Positions 49,536-61,070 are shown, counted from the first letter of the stretch. The stretch: 64,000 nt of DNA from Typhlomys cinereus (GCA_023101885.1 JALPQD010000143.1:1302001-1366000), one strand, 5' to 3'. The notes: generated from the sequence alone by a model not told the origin. Program-made: numbers and translations.

Positions 49536-49684
49536 GTTCTCTCCAAACTTCCCAAGGTACACTCAGAGAGTTTGAGGCTAGGGGACTGGACTTAAGACAG
49601 AAATGCCTTTCTAGTCATTGCTTTGGAGACTACAACTGAAGGAAAATGAAAAGTAGCCTAGCATTCAATGTGAAAGTATGTTTT
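49536..49684. other. Unique non-coding sequence
   Basis: Short, nothing recognised. Confidence 0.4.
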
Positions 49685-49995
49685 TCCATTTTCCTGTGTA
49701 TGTGTATGGGGTACATGTACACATCTTTGCATGTGTGTGAGTGTATGTGTGTGTCAGTCAATCCAATGTTGATATCTGGAGTCATCTTCAACTGCTTTTC
49801 CATCTTTTGAGGCTGAGCCTCTAATTAAACCCAGACCTCACAAATAGGTCTGGTCTGGGTAGTTACTTTGTGGGTTGGAAATACAAGTGGGCCACCATAC
49901 CTGCCCTGCCTTTTATGCAGCATCTGTGAGTCTGCAATTCTGATCCTTTTTGTTGGCAAGGTAAGCACTTTAGTTGCTGAGCATTCTCTCTAGCT
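49685..49995 (-). repeat. B3-like SINE
   Basis: TG-rich tail, then 'atatctggagtcatcttcaa', 'gtctgcaattctgatccttt' and 'agttgctgagcattctctct' in B3 reverse order. Confidence 0.6.
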
Positions 49996-50556
49996 CGAAA
50001 AGAATGTTTGAATGTGTGTAAAGTATATGCCTTGTTTTTAACAGATATCATTTGGAAATTATTAAGAATTGTTTCAAATTTTAAAGTTTTATGCACACAC
50101 ACACACACACGCATGTAAATTCGGTAGGACGGGCTGTACGCTGAGAGGTCTGTGTGCACATTTAGTGTCCCTCACACAAAGATTGGATCTTTGATGATTT
50201 CCAATTAAGGATTTTTAAAAAGGAGCACAAATTTAAGGAACTCTGTGAAGCAACTTGAGAGAGTGTAAAATTCTCTTAAAGTTTTGCTATTTTCCTTTTG
50301 TGCTATGTCTATAATTTGAGAGCAAATTTTAAATACTTTTGTTTGTGTACAAAGTAATGATTTCATTTTGGGGCATTTTCATACATATGTGTCATTATAT
50401 TTTGTTCTTATCTCTTCACCACCTCTCTTATCTTACCTTTGCCAATCTCTTTTTACCCCCATACTTCTTTCTACTATCATGTCACATGAAGTCCATTAAT
50501 CTCAGACCTTTAAGATCTTTTCCTCTCCTTTCCTGGTTCCCATTCTACTTTCATTA
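49996..50556. other. Unique sequence with a (CA)n run
   Basis: (CA)n at about 50094-50112. No gene. Confidence 0.45.
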
Positions 50557-50564
50557 AACACACA

Positions 50565-50602
<38 letters not shown>

Positions 50603-50790
50603 CACACAATCATACAGACACAAAAATGCACATACAGATCCACATTCAAAGAGATACACATGCACACACAGTCACATATAGACACACATACATAGCCACA
50701 CACAGACACATATAAACATTACACACAATGACACGTGCACACATTGCACACATGCATGCACATACATAATCACACATACAATACCACAAA
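50557..50790. repeat. (CA)n microsatellite with degenerate flank
   Basis: Pure CA at about 50557-50600, then about 190 bases of imperfect CA/CATA repeats. Confidence 0.9.
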
Positions 50791-50829
50791 CATGTACACA
50801 TATATGCATGTACATTTAAATGCATAAGA

Positions 50830-51070
50830 AGGAAAGCATATATTAATTGTCTTTATGAATCTCCATTTTTTCTTTATGGGTGGAAAAATCTGTGTATGAA
50901 TCATATTTTATTTTCTCATTTATTGGTAAACATTTAGGTTGGTTCTGTTTCTTAGCTGTTGTGACTAGTGCAGCAATAGACTCGGATGTGCAAGCATCCC
51001 TGCAGCATTCAATTTTGAAATGTTTTGGTATGTACCTAAGAGTGGGATAGCTTGGGTTATATAGTAGCTC
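50830..51070 (-). mobile_element. Old L1 ORF2 fragment, part 1
   Basis: 'ttggtaaacatttaggttgg', 'gttgtgactagtgcagcaat' and 'aagagtgggatagcttgggt' are reversed L1 ORF2. It continues after the younger L1 at 52463. Confidence 0.75.
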
Positions 51071-52462
51071 TATTTTCAGATTTTTTTTTTATTTCCACTC
51101 ATACAACTTTAACAGGTACACCGGTCCCCTCCCTCCCTTCAACCTCCCACCGCCCTATGCCCCCTCCCCTCCCCCTTCCCTCCCCATCCCCCAGTGCCTC
51201 CTCCTCCCATCCCTGGAGCATCCTTTAATGTGCATACCAGACTCTCCTCTGGGTCCTCCTCTCCTATGAGGTGCAAGGACCCAGTGGCATTTCCCAAAAC
51301 CCTTTCCTGTGTTCCCCTTAAGCATAGGAACACTACAGTGGCTGTCAATCCCTTGCCTCCAAGGATCTTAGTACCTTTAGCAAATGCTAGAATTTGAGGG
51401 GTCAATAGTGTGTTGGACATTGCACAGGGCATGCAAAGTCCAATTATGATTGCTTCGGCCCTAACTTGTGTGGAGTATCTTGCATATCATTGCTCCTCCC
51501 ATCCTTGTGCTCTTACAATCTTACTGTCCCCCTCTTCTGCAAATTTCCCTGAGCTTCTGGATGGGGAGAGATTAGGCTGGCCTAGTTCCAGGTGGTTGAT
51601 ATAGAGTGTCTGAAATTCTGGATTATGGTTTGTTGATTTTTTTTTCCAGTTTTGCTGCTCCTGCAATGCCCTTCACTCCATCCTGATGGGTATTGGATGT
51701 TACCCCCTGGACAGAAATAAAAAGCTGTTAAACTAGAGTCTTGTTATAAGAGTATATTCAAAGGTAGATGTAATAAAAGTAGGAAACCACAGTGAGGGAG
51801 GGGTCAATCACCCATTTGTGAAATGGCTACTTTTTATCTGCCAGACTATATGCCCACTCCTTCTGGTGAGATCATACCCCCTCAGTTGTAAATGATCAGG
51901 AAGGAAAGTCTGTGAACTTAACCAGATGTCTCATTACTCATTTGCGGTCCATGATGGTGGCCTATTTTCTCTGCTGTAATATGGTCCCCTCTCTCCTTGT
52001 TTTTGTTTTGGCCCTCCTACCACATTTCTCCTGTTCATATTCCTTGCAATTACTATAGGTATTATAGAGATTTATCCTTGAGTGTGTCTAGGTGAGTTTG
52101 GTACTAGGAGCTACCTATTAGGGAGTACATACGGTGCTTAATTTTCTGGGTCTGGGATACTTCACTTAATATAATTGTTTCTAATGACATCCATTTCCCA
52201 GCAAATTCCAGTAATTCATCATTTTTGATGGCTGAGTAGTACTCCATTGTATATGTACCACAGTTTCCTTATCCACTTGTCAGCTGTTGGACATTTGGGT
52301 TGATTCCATGACTTTGCTACTGTAAACAGTGCTGCTATGAACATGGTCGCACTTGTGCTATCGAGGTGAATCTCTGCTGCATGGGGGGTTATTCCCAAAA
52401 GTGGAATAGCAGTGTCATACGGCATTTCAATTTTTAATTTCTGTAAGTATTTTCAGATTTTT
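51071..52462 (-). mobile_element. Young 5'-truncated L1 inserted in an old L1
   Basis: A 15-bp duplication 'tattttcagattttt' at 51071-51085 and 52448-52462 bounds an L1 with the same 3' UTR as 9150-10599 and the ORF2 C-terminus above it. Compared with that copy it lacks two bases near 52250 ('ttgtatatgtacc' against 'ttgtataaatgtacc'), which shifts the frame and ends ORF2 early. Confidence 0.92.
52219..52425 (-). pseudogene. L1 ORF2 C-terminal fragment, frameshifted
   Basis: The frame starts PYDTAIPLLGITPHAAEIHL and contains KSWNQPKCPTADKWIRKLWY, then shifts after the missing bases. The rest of ORF2 is lost to 5' truncation. Confidence 0.85.
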
Positions 52463-52690
52463 GAGGAACTGCCATATTAATGCTTACGATGTTCACACCA
52501 GTTTATATCTCCCCCCCTCCCAAATAGGGAGCATGGCATTTGTTGTCATTTGTTTTCTTGATGATAGCCATTCTGATGAGTGAAACAGAATCTCAGAATA
52601 GCTTTAATTTGCATTTCCTGAATGGGAATTTTTTTCAAAATTTTATTGGTATTTGCTCATTTATTTACTGATTTGCTTTTGTTGGTGTTT
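52463..52690 (-). mobile_element. Old L1 ORF2 fragment, part 2
   Basis: 'gaggaactgccatattaatg', 'gatgatagccattctgatga' and 'ctttaatttgcatttcctga' continue part 1 in L1 reverse order. Confidence 0.8.
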
Positions 52691-52734
52691 ATTTTTTTTA
52701 GTTTTTTATTTGAACGTTTATTTTTTATTAGTTT

Positions 52735-52988
52735 ATTGTGTGTGCATGTGTGTTTCAGAGGGTAATGTGTGTCCCTGTGGAGGACAAAGGATGACTATAG
52801 GAATCATCCTGGATTGCTTCTACTTCCTCTTTGCTTTGCTGTGTGATTTCCCAGGCTTTGCCTTCCAGAGTTGGAAGTACAGGCTGCGGTCATTTCTGCC
52901 TGGTGCTTTTATGTGAGATCTGGGATCCAAACTCAGGTCCTTCTGCTTAGGAGACAGAATTTTAACCTCTGAGCCATCTCTTCAGCCC
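52735..52988 (-). repeat. Older Dip-like SINE
   Basis: 'ggaatcatcctggattgctt', 'gatctgggatccaaactcag' and 'tgagccatctcttcagccct' show the older body and the tRNA head in reverse. It sits inside the old L1. Confidence 0.8.
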
Positions 52989-52990
52989 TT

Positions 52991-53178
52991 GTTTGTTTGT
53001 TTGTTTTTATGGGACAGCTTATCATGTGTAGTCACACTGGCCTTGAACTTGTGAGGTAGTCAAGGATGACTTTGAACTCCTGACTTTCCTGTGTCCACCT
53101 TCCAGGTCCTCCTGAGGTTCAAACCTTGGGCTTCATGATGGCTGGACCAGCTCTCTACAACCTAGCTATACTCCAGCC
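52991..53178 (-). repeat. B1 SINE
   Basis: (GTTT)n, 'tatgggacagcttatcatgt', 'cacactggccttgaacttgt' and 'gatgactttgaactcctgac' follow B1 reverse order. Confidence 0.75.
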
Positions 53179-53181
53179 CAA

Positions 53182-53257
53182 TGCAACTCTTAAATAGTCT
53201 ACAGATTAATTACCTGTCACATGTGTAGTTGGAAAAGATTTTTTTCCTCATTCTTTT
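53182..53257 (-). mobile_element. Old L1 ORF2 fragment, part 3
   Basis: 'ctacagattaattacctgtc' and 'gttggaaaagatttttttcc' match reversed L1. Confidence 0.6.
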
Positions 53258-53440
53258 TTTTTTTAATTTGTTTTTCCCACTCATACAAACTTGATAGGTA
53301 CCCCATTCCCCTCCCTCCCTCCACCCCTCCCTGGATCCCCTTGCTGTCTCCCCCCTTTTCTCCTTCCTTCCCCCACTTTTCTCCCAGTGCACCCCGCCTG
53401 CCATTCCTGGAGCATCCTTTAATGTGCATGTCAAACTACC
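53258..53440 (-). mobile_element. Short young L1 3' end inserted in the old L1
   Basis: Poly-T, 'cactcatacaaacttgatag', a CT-rich block and 'ggagcatcctttaatgtgca' match the start of the young L1 3' UTR. Severely 5'-truncated; no clear target duplication. Confidence 0.85.
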
Positions 53441-54185
53441 TATAAGCTGTGTCTTCATGCTGGGGATTGTTCTTTCCCTGCATAAAGATTTTAATTTAAC
53501 ATCATCACTTCTTGGAACTAAGACTATTGAAGTCTGAACCATTTTAAATAACTTTTGTTCCGGGTGAGAGATATGGCTCTTATTTCATCTGCATGACGAT
53601 GTCCTGTCTTCCCAGAACCACTTGCTGAAGATGCTGTTTTCTTTTCCAATGTATGTTTTGACACTTTTCCAAAATTTCAGGTGGTTTTGGTTGTATGGGT
53701 CTATTTTTTCTTCTCATTCTATTCTATGGTTCTACATGTCTATGTTTGTGCCAATACCATGATGTATTTGTTATTATAGCTCTGTAATATATTTTGAGAT
53801 CAGATTTAATTACACCTTCATCCTTGTTCTTTTTGCTTAGGATTGCATTGATTGATTTTTTTGGGGGGTCTTTTGTGCTTCCATATGATTTTAGGATTGT
53901 TTTGTCTAGTTCTGTAAAGAATGTAAATGGAGTTTGGATTCTTTAAACTGTTTTTGGTAAGATAGCCATTTTGCTGTATTTTATCACTCTATGGGCATGG
54001 GAGATTTCCCCATCTTCTTGTTTCTTCTTCATATTCTTTCTTCAGTGTCTTCAAGTTTTCATTTTAGATGTCTTTTAGTTCCTTGGTAAGGTTTGTTCCT
54101 GTAATAATTTTATTATTGTTTTGAAGCAATTGTGATGGGATTTTCCCTTTGAATTCCTTTTAGGCAACTTTAAAAGATGTTTTAA
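53441..54185 (-). mobile_element. Old L1 ORF2 fragment, part 4
   Basis: 'gtgccaataccatgatgtat', 'ttgttctttttgcttaggat', 'ttaggattgttttgtctagt' and 'gggcatgggagatttcccca' follow reversed L1 ORF2 in order. Confidence 0.85.
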
Positions 54186-55424
54186 ATTAGCAAGTTTCTT
54201 CAAAATACCTACTTTAGTTTTCAAAAAAGCATCTCTTTTATTTGTCTATAATATTTAATAATTAATATACTAAACCATACCACAAACACAATTGTGAATA
54301 CGTACAGTTAACTCTGGAAGATTGTACCATTGCCACCTGGAAAAGAGGGAAAAAATGGGTATAGCAAGTAGCCTAACCTTTGAGAATATTCTGCATGTTA
54401 TCAATCTCTGCTGGTGGTTTTTAAAGAGGGAACAGAAAATATGATGAATTGATAAATTAGTTAATTAGAGCTTGATTCAAATATCTTTTTGCTTTCATTT
54501 ATCTGAGTATAACTGCAAATAAGAACTGTGAACATTTACCATGTGAGGTGACCAAAAATATTTCTGTAAAGTACAAGAAGCCTTGTGTAACTTTGCAGAC
54601 GTAAATGATCTTTAAACAAATCTTCACTTTATGTCATATGACAGAGTGGAAATGTTCATAATCGCTTAGAGAAGAAGATGATGTTTTATGTGTCTCTAGA
54701 GGAAGGTGTAAAACAAATATTTTACAATTTTTCTCTAGTCCATTTATTGTTTTGATTTGACTCAAATAACCTTTTCTTGTTATTGTAATCGACTTCCTAA
54801 TGCATCTTCTCAATCGTGTGGGAAGATACATAGAACTTTATATGCATGAATAATATAAGTTGATGTAGCAATATATTTTCTTTGTTTTCACATTTACCCA
54901 TACAACACAAATCCTAATAAAACTAGATGGGAATATATTACAAATTCATTTGGTTAGGATTCGGTTACTGAGAGAGTGAATAGATATATAGATTTAAATT
55001 AAGATTTTGCAGTCCATTACTTACATGCCACGTCTTCTACTTTATTTTGACTTTTGACTTACCATGTTTTATTAACATTTTGGAATTGTAAACACAAGTA
55101 CAATGTAAGTCATATCACAAAGTTGAAGCTAGGGGAATAGGAAAGTGCTGGCGGTAACTGTAGAGAAGCCTGTTCTCAGATGCACTGGCTCAGAATGCTG
55201 CCGTATGTTCATGTGTTCATACCTTTCACTGCTGATGTATGTGTTGCAGGTTCAACCTGGTGTGTCTTCAAGAGTGGTTAGGAAGTTATCTATATATCGA
55301 TTGCAGAGAGAACTTGTTCAAAATGTCAGAATCGGAGGTTATGACACATCTCTAAAATTTACTTCTTTGGAGGAAGGCAGAATAATCTGAATTTAAAAGA
55401 ACCTTTTCTTCTTATTTTTGGTTA
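54186..55424. other. Unique non-coding sequence
   Basis: AT-rich. An open frame of 81 codons at 55145-55390 has no known domain. Confidence 0.45.
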
Positions 55425-55429
55425 TTTAT

Positions 55430-55565
55430 GAGAGGGCCTTACTTGGTATCCCAGACAAGCCTAAAGTTTAGTATGTACCCAGGCATACCTTGAGCTTTTA
55501 ATAATTTTCCTGCCTGAGAATCTGTAGTGCTGGGATTCTAGATATGAGTCACCACATTTGGCTTA
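55430..55565 (-). repeat. B1 SINE, diverged
   Basis: 'tatcccagacaagcctaaag', 'cttttaataattttcctgcc' and 'gtagtgctgggattctagat' follow B1 reverse order. Confidence 0.7.
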
Positions 55566-55675
55566 AATCAACTCTTCTACTGTTTTCTTATTCACAATGA
55601 GCTTTGAGATAACCTCAAATTCTTCTGTAGGAGAAGAGTCTTTGGCAGAGTAGCTGTAATTTTTTTTTTTTTTTT

Positions 55676-55977
55676 AAGGCAGAAAGGGAGGTTTATTCAG
55701 CTTACGGTTCCAGAGGGAAGGGACAGTCTCTCAAAGCAGAGGCAGCATGGCTGGCTGGCCAAAGCTGGAGGAGGCTAAGTCACCGCAGACATCTTGGAAG
55801 CTGAGAGCTGCAGACTGCTTGCTGCAAAGACAGACTTCTCCTGGAGGTAGGATGGGACTCATCCACCTCAAGTCCCACCCCTTGTGACTGCCTTCCTCCA
55901 GCAAGGCTCCACCTCTCAAGGTGCCATGACCTTGCCAAACACATGAGACTGTAGGGGACACATTTCAAACCATGACA
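55676..55977 (-). other. U3-R of the MaLR copy (3' end)
   Basis: U3 at 55860-55977 (from TGTCATGG) and R at 55676-55859, with AATAAA at 55692-55697 in complement; followed by 15 T (the A tail). U5 is absent. Confidence 0.8.
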
Positions 55978-57468
55978 TTCCACCCCTGGCCTCCACAGGC
56001 TCATTGCCATCTCATTATATAAACCATACTCAATCCAACTTTAAAAGTCTTCATAGACTACATCAGTAGTCCCAACAATCCAAAAGTCCAAAATCCAAAG
56101 CCAAGTTACATACTTCCAACATACAATGGCATAGAATAAACATTCCCATTCCAAAAGGAAGGAATGGGGGAATATCCAGGAAAGATCGGTCCATAACAAG
56201 ACCGAAAACCAGCAGGACAAACTCCAAATCTTGTAGCTCTGAGTCTAACAGATGAGCCTCTTGTTGAAATCATCTCAGTTCTAAAGGGCTTTGGTTCCAT
56301 CCCTCCAATGCAGCTGTCCATAGAATACGTAGGTCTCTTGAGCTGACTCCTCCCAGGTATACAGCTCTCCTTGGCAGGTGTCCCACGTTGTCTCTGGCAT
56401 CTCTAACATCTTTACTTTTCAATGGCAAACCAGGCTTTAACTCCACAGCACAAACTGCCCTTCTTGGGCCTCTGAACTGTAGGCTTCTTGCTCATGATGC
56501 CTGGATTCTGCCAATTTTTGAAATCTTGGAGGAGGACTCCATGATCTCCTCCCTCTTGCATCACTGATGCCTCTAAAACCAGAACCACGTGGACGACTTT
56601 GCCAAGACTGGCCCCCTTGAATCACAGCTGATTCTGCTTCTCCATGTTGACCATCTCTTTCACTCCTGGGCAGTTGCTTGGTAAGAGAAACCAACTCTTG
56701 CTTTGGAACTCCACCTTTTAGCTCCAGTCTTCTGAAAGGATTTGCATTCTTATGAGTAGGAGCCTTCCCTGAGAATTTTGCCCTCAAGCTAGGGCCTCTC
56801 CTATTATTCAAATTAAGAGCAGGCTTTGATTTACAAATGGAGAGCTAATCTCTTCAACAGCCATTTTGTTCTCTGCTTCTTCCTGGTTCAACTCTTTTAA
56901 GTTTGCCATTGTATTTTTCATCATTGGATCTTAACAGGTTTTGCTTCTTCCTGCCTGATTCTTTGCTCTTTTTCATAACTCTGAAGACCACTAGAAAGTA
57001 GCCATATCACATTGTCAAGACTACATTGCTTTGAAATTTCCTCCGCCAAGCACTCCAACTTAATTTCAGGCAAACTTTCAGGACGAGGGCAAAACTTCAC
57101 TAAACTCTTGGCCAACACATGGCTCTATGTGTCACTCGTCCAGTTGCAAACACAGTCTCTGTTCCCCTCTGGACCATCACAAGCTGGGCTTCCACTGCTG
57201 CGTCTCTCACAGCATTGCTCTCCTCTGAGCTCTCTCACAAGAAAGGCCCATTTGGCCCCCTTGCTCAGATGCAGAGACTTTCCCAGCACAAAGTCCCAAA
57301 GTTCTCCACATTTCTCCCAACAAACAGTTCCAAAGGCACACTAGCCACATCACAGCATTGGCCATACTTTTGGGTACCAACTTCTCTCAGCTTCACAAAC
57401 AATTTCACGTTGTGGTACCAGCTGTTTTTAATCTCACAGCAATACCCCACTACTCGGTACCAATTTCT

Positions 57469-57707
57469 GTAATAGTTGCTCTTTATTGCTGTGAGAGAAT
57501 ACTCAAAGTCGATCAACTTAAGGGAGAAGGGGAGGTTTATTCAGCTTACAGTTCCAGAGGGAAGGGACAGTCTCTCAAAGCAGAGGCGGCATGGCTGGCT
57601 GGCCGGCCAAAGCTGGAGGAGGCTAAGTCACCGCAGACATCTTGGAAGCTGAGAGCTGCAGACTGCTTGCTGCAAAGACAGACTTCTCCTGTAGGTAGGG
57701 TGGGACT
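57469..57707 (-). other. R-U5 of the MaLR copy (5' end)
   Basis: R at 57520-57707 and U5 at 57469-57519, ending next to the 'aaattggtaccga' segment of the primer-binding region. U3 is absent. The duplication starts within two bases of the R start, so the copy begins at the transcription start site. Confidence 0.8.
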
Positions 57708-57720
57708 AAGTAGCTGTAAT

Positions 57721-59191
57721 ATTACATGTGATTTATGGAGGGGATATTTTCAGAAAAATCCATGAAGTTGAGAGTGAAATGATAGAGAAGAGGAAACAGA
57801 AGATCAGCGAAGTGCCCTCAAGTCAAAATTCACCTTGCCTTGGTATTTATCTTTGGGAGTAGGCTGTGGAGTTGTCCCAGCTTGAGGCGAGCTTGGCAGT
57901 ACTTAGCATCTAGTTTTCAGCTTGTACTATGCTGCAGGATGAATGGAAGCCTAGAATTTCTCTATCATGGTAGCTCCTATCAACAGGGGACAGTTTATCA
58001 CTGGTCAGGAGGCACTGGTCAGGCTAAGAGGATCTGAATCTGTCACAAAAGCAAGTTCACTACAGTCCATACCTTGCAAGCTCAAGTGCATTTACTTCTC
58101 ATTAACTTCACTCCAGCCTCACAGGTCATGAGCTCTCAGCTCCTGGGGAGAAGTAGTAGGTGGGTTGGCAAGACAAACCTCAATCTTTTTCCTAGGGTGG
58201 ATGCCCGTGAACTAGGTGATATTTGTCACATCCTCTCTGTACCATCTGATTTCATTTCCCTCACACTGAAAGAAAGCACTTGTGACTTGTTTGTAGGCGG
58301 GTTGACTTTTGAGTTGATGCAATTCTCATCATATAGGGCCTAAGATTTTTAATTTCCATGCCTTTTAGATGTGGGTTGAGATATCTGCCCATTATGGATG
58401 AGCATGGAGGTCCCAAGAGATGTACCAGCAGAGAACTCCAATACAGTCATGTAAATCTTCATTATTAGGCAGAATTTCTGCATCCCTGTGATGTTCAGGG
58501 CTGACATTTGTGGTTGTCTCTTTTGTGCACGTACATGAGGAATCCAGTGTGACCACGAGACATTCTTTCACTGTTGTCTTCAATTTTACAGTATTCCTGC
58601 AGTGATATTGTCTTTCGCCATACTCAGGGGCTTCAATATACTGAACAGAAAGTACACATTCAAGCAAATTATTGCAAGTGATGATGAGTGGGCACTACCT
58701 CTACTTTCCTACTACTTGGCACCTGCTTGAAAGAATTCTATCTACTAGAGACACTATCATGAGAGCTCTTTGTTGAGGAAATTTATGAGCTCCTGAGGAA
58801 TAACACCTATCCTTGAAGCCAATCATTTTCTGTGACATAATTAATCTTTCATATAAAAGAAATCAAGGTAGGGCACCAAAATTATTTCTACAAGACATTT
58901 ATTGGCCTTTGCTATCAAAGAACACAATAAGCCAGGTTTGACACAAAGGACCAAATTTGACCACATTTACAGATCAATTTATTGATTGCATGTGGACTAT
59001 TTGATTAAACCTATGAGACATGGCTTCATGTGTAAATTAGTTGACTTGATAGGGTTTTTCCAGTTTGTTGATGAAATCTAAGCCAAAACACTTATTGAAT
59101 TAGCCAGTTTCATAAACACAGGTGTTGATTATCAGCTAATTAATAGGAGAAACCTGGTTAAACATAGTTATGGCTGTGTAGGGTCAAACTT
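57721..59191. other. Unique non-coding sequence
   Basis: No gene or named repeat seen. Confidence 0.45.
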
Positions 59192-59461
59192 AAAAATATA
59201 TCAGCTACTAGGCAATGCCACTGAGTCCTTACACCTCATCAGAGAGGAGGACCCAGAGGGAAGTTTGACATGCACACTAAAGGATGCTCCAGGAGTGGGG
59301 GGGAGGGGGCACTGGGAGAAAGGGAGGGAGGGGGGAAAGGAAAGGGAAAAGGTGGGGAGGGAGCAAGGGGATCCGGGGAGGGGTGGAGGGAGGGAGGGGA
59401 ATAGGGTACTTACCAACTTTGTATGAATGGAAGAAATAAAAAATAAAATTAAAAAATATAT
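59192..59461 (+). mobile_element. Short L1 3' end with TSD
   Basis: From 'aatgccactgagtccttaca' through the G-rich tract to 'aagaaataaaaaataaaat', this is the plus-strand version of the young L1 3' end. A 10-bp duplication 'aaaaatatat' (59192-59201; 59452-59461) and a TT/AAAA nick context support L1-type insertion. Confidence 0.85.
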
Positions 59462-59924
59462 TACCTAGCCACAAAGAAAAACTTAGTATTGCAAGAGAAA
59501 TGGCATAGTCAAACAAGGATTCCCACTGATTTTGAAAATTATAAACTATTTTCCTTTAAAACTTTTTCAGTTTGTAATCTTGAAATAGAAGGCAATACTC
59601 AATTAGCAAAGTATTTATTAGTTTTAAAACCTTCAATTATGCATTTTAAGAATTGAGAAGAATTTGATCCTCACATAATCCTCCTTTCAAACAAAGGAAT
59701 TTCTTGATAGACTTGTGGTCAAATAGCCTCAACTAATTATGTGACAGAAAGAACATGAAATTCACCTGGTCACTCATGAGATAGTTTACTTAATTTTTCA
59801 AAATAATTCTTACAATTATAATATATATATAAATTAAAATCATATATTCTTCATACATAGCATATGTATTATATATGTACAGTATGTATAAAAACATGTT
59901 ACATATATGTGTTACCCATATTTT
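59462..59924. other. AT-rich unique sequence
   Basis: Short (AT)n at about 59819-59832; nothing else recognised. Confidence 0.45.
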
Positions 59925-60016
59925 AAGCTATAGAATCTAAACCGCTTGGCTCAGACTCACTTTTCTCCTAGCTCAGCCTCCCTGTGCTAAGAATGTTGGT
60001 ACATGCTGGACTAGAG
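59925..60016 (-). repeat. B1 SINE fragment
   Basis: 'ctcctagctcagcctccctg' and 'tgctaagaatgttggtacat' fit B1 in reverse. Confidence 0.5.
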
Positions 60017-60285
60017 AATTTGAATTTGTAACTGGGGAAAGACTGAAAATAGAAGCAAAAAAGTTACTTTAAATTCTGTTTTAAAGTTGTCGACATTTTG
60101 CTGCTTACTTTTATTAGTTCATCCTCTTTAATCATTCCTCAAGTAATTTAATGATATCTCTACGTCTGTTTTCCTTCTTCACCCTCAGTTTGTGTGCAGT
60201 TCTCCCTGATGCATACGTAATATATAAACTGAATAACTTCCCTTTCTCTGATTACCATTCTATACTTCAGAAGCATAAGGATCTC

Positions 60286-60303
60286 TCTCTCTCTCTCTCT
60301 CTT
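60286..60303. repeat. (TC)n run
   Basis: About nine CT units, possibly the tail of the following B1. Confidence 0.85.
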
Positions 60304-60395
60304 TGCTTTTTATATCCTAGGGACTAGCCTGAAAATTGCGATTCTCCTCCCTCTATCTCCTAAGTGCTCAGATTACAGGTAGGCACCATGAAGTG
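60304..60395 (-). repeat. B1 SINE fragment
   Basis: 'atctcctaagtgctcagatt' and 'acaggtaggcaccatgaag' fit B1 in reverse. Confidence 0.55.
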
Positions 60396-60691
60396 TACTG
60401 TTTGTCCTTGTTGCTTTGAAGGAATCATATGTGTATGTGTGTGTGTGTTCGTAAAATGTATATTATGTAATTTTCTATGTGTCCTATATATTTGTATATA
60501 TAGGTTATTGTATATGTGAGTTATTTCTTACATTATTCAAGTCTGTTCTTCAGTTTTTTCTTTACCTTTTTATTACTATGTTCCAATGTTCATGTTTATC
60601 CTGTTGGAGTTTTGTTGAATATCTTCAGTATTTTGGTAAATTCTTTTTAAGGTAATATTTTTATTTATCCATGGACAATTTCATGTGTGTT

Positions 60692-61070
60692 TACAAAGTA
60701 TCTTTTTTTTATTTTTTTTATTTTTTTTAAATTTTTTTTATTATTATTATTATTTATTCAAATGTGTGCATGTGCGTGTGTTCCCCCGCGCGCATGTGTG
60801 TCTGTATGTGTGTGTGTGTGCGTGTGTGTGTCTGTGTGTGTGTCTGTGTGTGTGTAGAACCACGGACGAATTCGCGAACCACCATGGACGCCTCCACCTC
60901 CTTCTGCCCCGGGATTCACAGGCTCCGCCCTACCAGGACCAGAAGCGCAGGCCGCCCCCGCTTCCGCCTGGCGTCTATACGTGGGATCTGGGATCCGAAC
61001 TCAGGAGCTTCCGCCTGCAAGGCGGAGGCTTAACCCCTGAGCCATCTCTCCAGCCCCTACAATGTATCTT
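60692..61070 (-). mobile_element. Young Dip-like SINE with TSD, copy 3
   Basis: 13-bp duplication 'tacaaagtatctt' (60692-60704) and 'tacaatgtatctt' (61058-61070), one mismatch. Longest tail of the four: about 150 bases of TG-rich and T/A-rich sequence. The body lacks about ten bases around 'cctccttctgcccc' compared with copies 1, 2 and 4. Confidence 0.9.

Larger units (their letters stand above)
55649..57720 (-). mobile_element. ORR1-like MaLR retrotransposed as an R-U5-int-U3-R-poly(A) transcript
   Basis: A perfect 12-bp duplication 'agtagctgtaat' (55649-55660; 57709-57720) bounds the element. On the minus strand its order is: R (57707-57520), U5 (57519-57469), then 'ggtaccgagtagtggggtat' primer-site region, a MaLR-type internal part (57468-55978), U3 starting TGTCATGGTTTGAAATGTGT (55977-55860), R again (55859-55676), and poly-A (55675-55661). 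The two R copies are 184 and 188 bp and differ mainly by a 4-base 'ccgg' gain and a few substitutions. The left LTR lacks U5 and the right one lacks U3. AATAAA (complement of 55692-55697) lies 16 bases before the poly-A. This is a transcript structure, not a provirus. Confidence 0.88.

Noticed and set aside
50557..50790. CRISPR-like regularity in the CA-rich region
   Set aside because: Degenerate dinucleotide repeat with no fixed repeat or spacer length; the host is a mammal.
55145..55390. 81-codon open frame with a possible basic/hydrophobic pattern
   Set aside because: Short, no homologue recognised, no splice or poly-A context; chance is sufficient.
56437..57765. Open frames of 110-135 codons on both strands
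   Set aside because: They lie in the non-coding internal part of the MaLR copy or run across its boundary; MaLR internal regions of this kind have no retained gag or pol.
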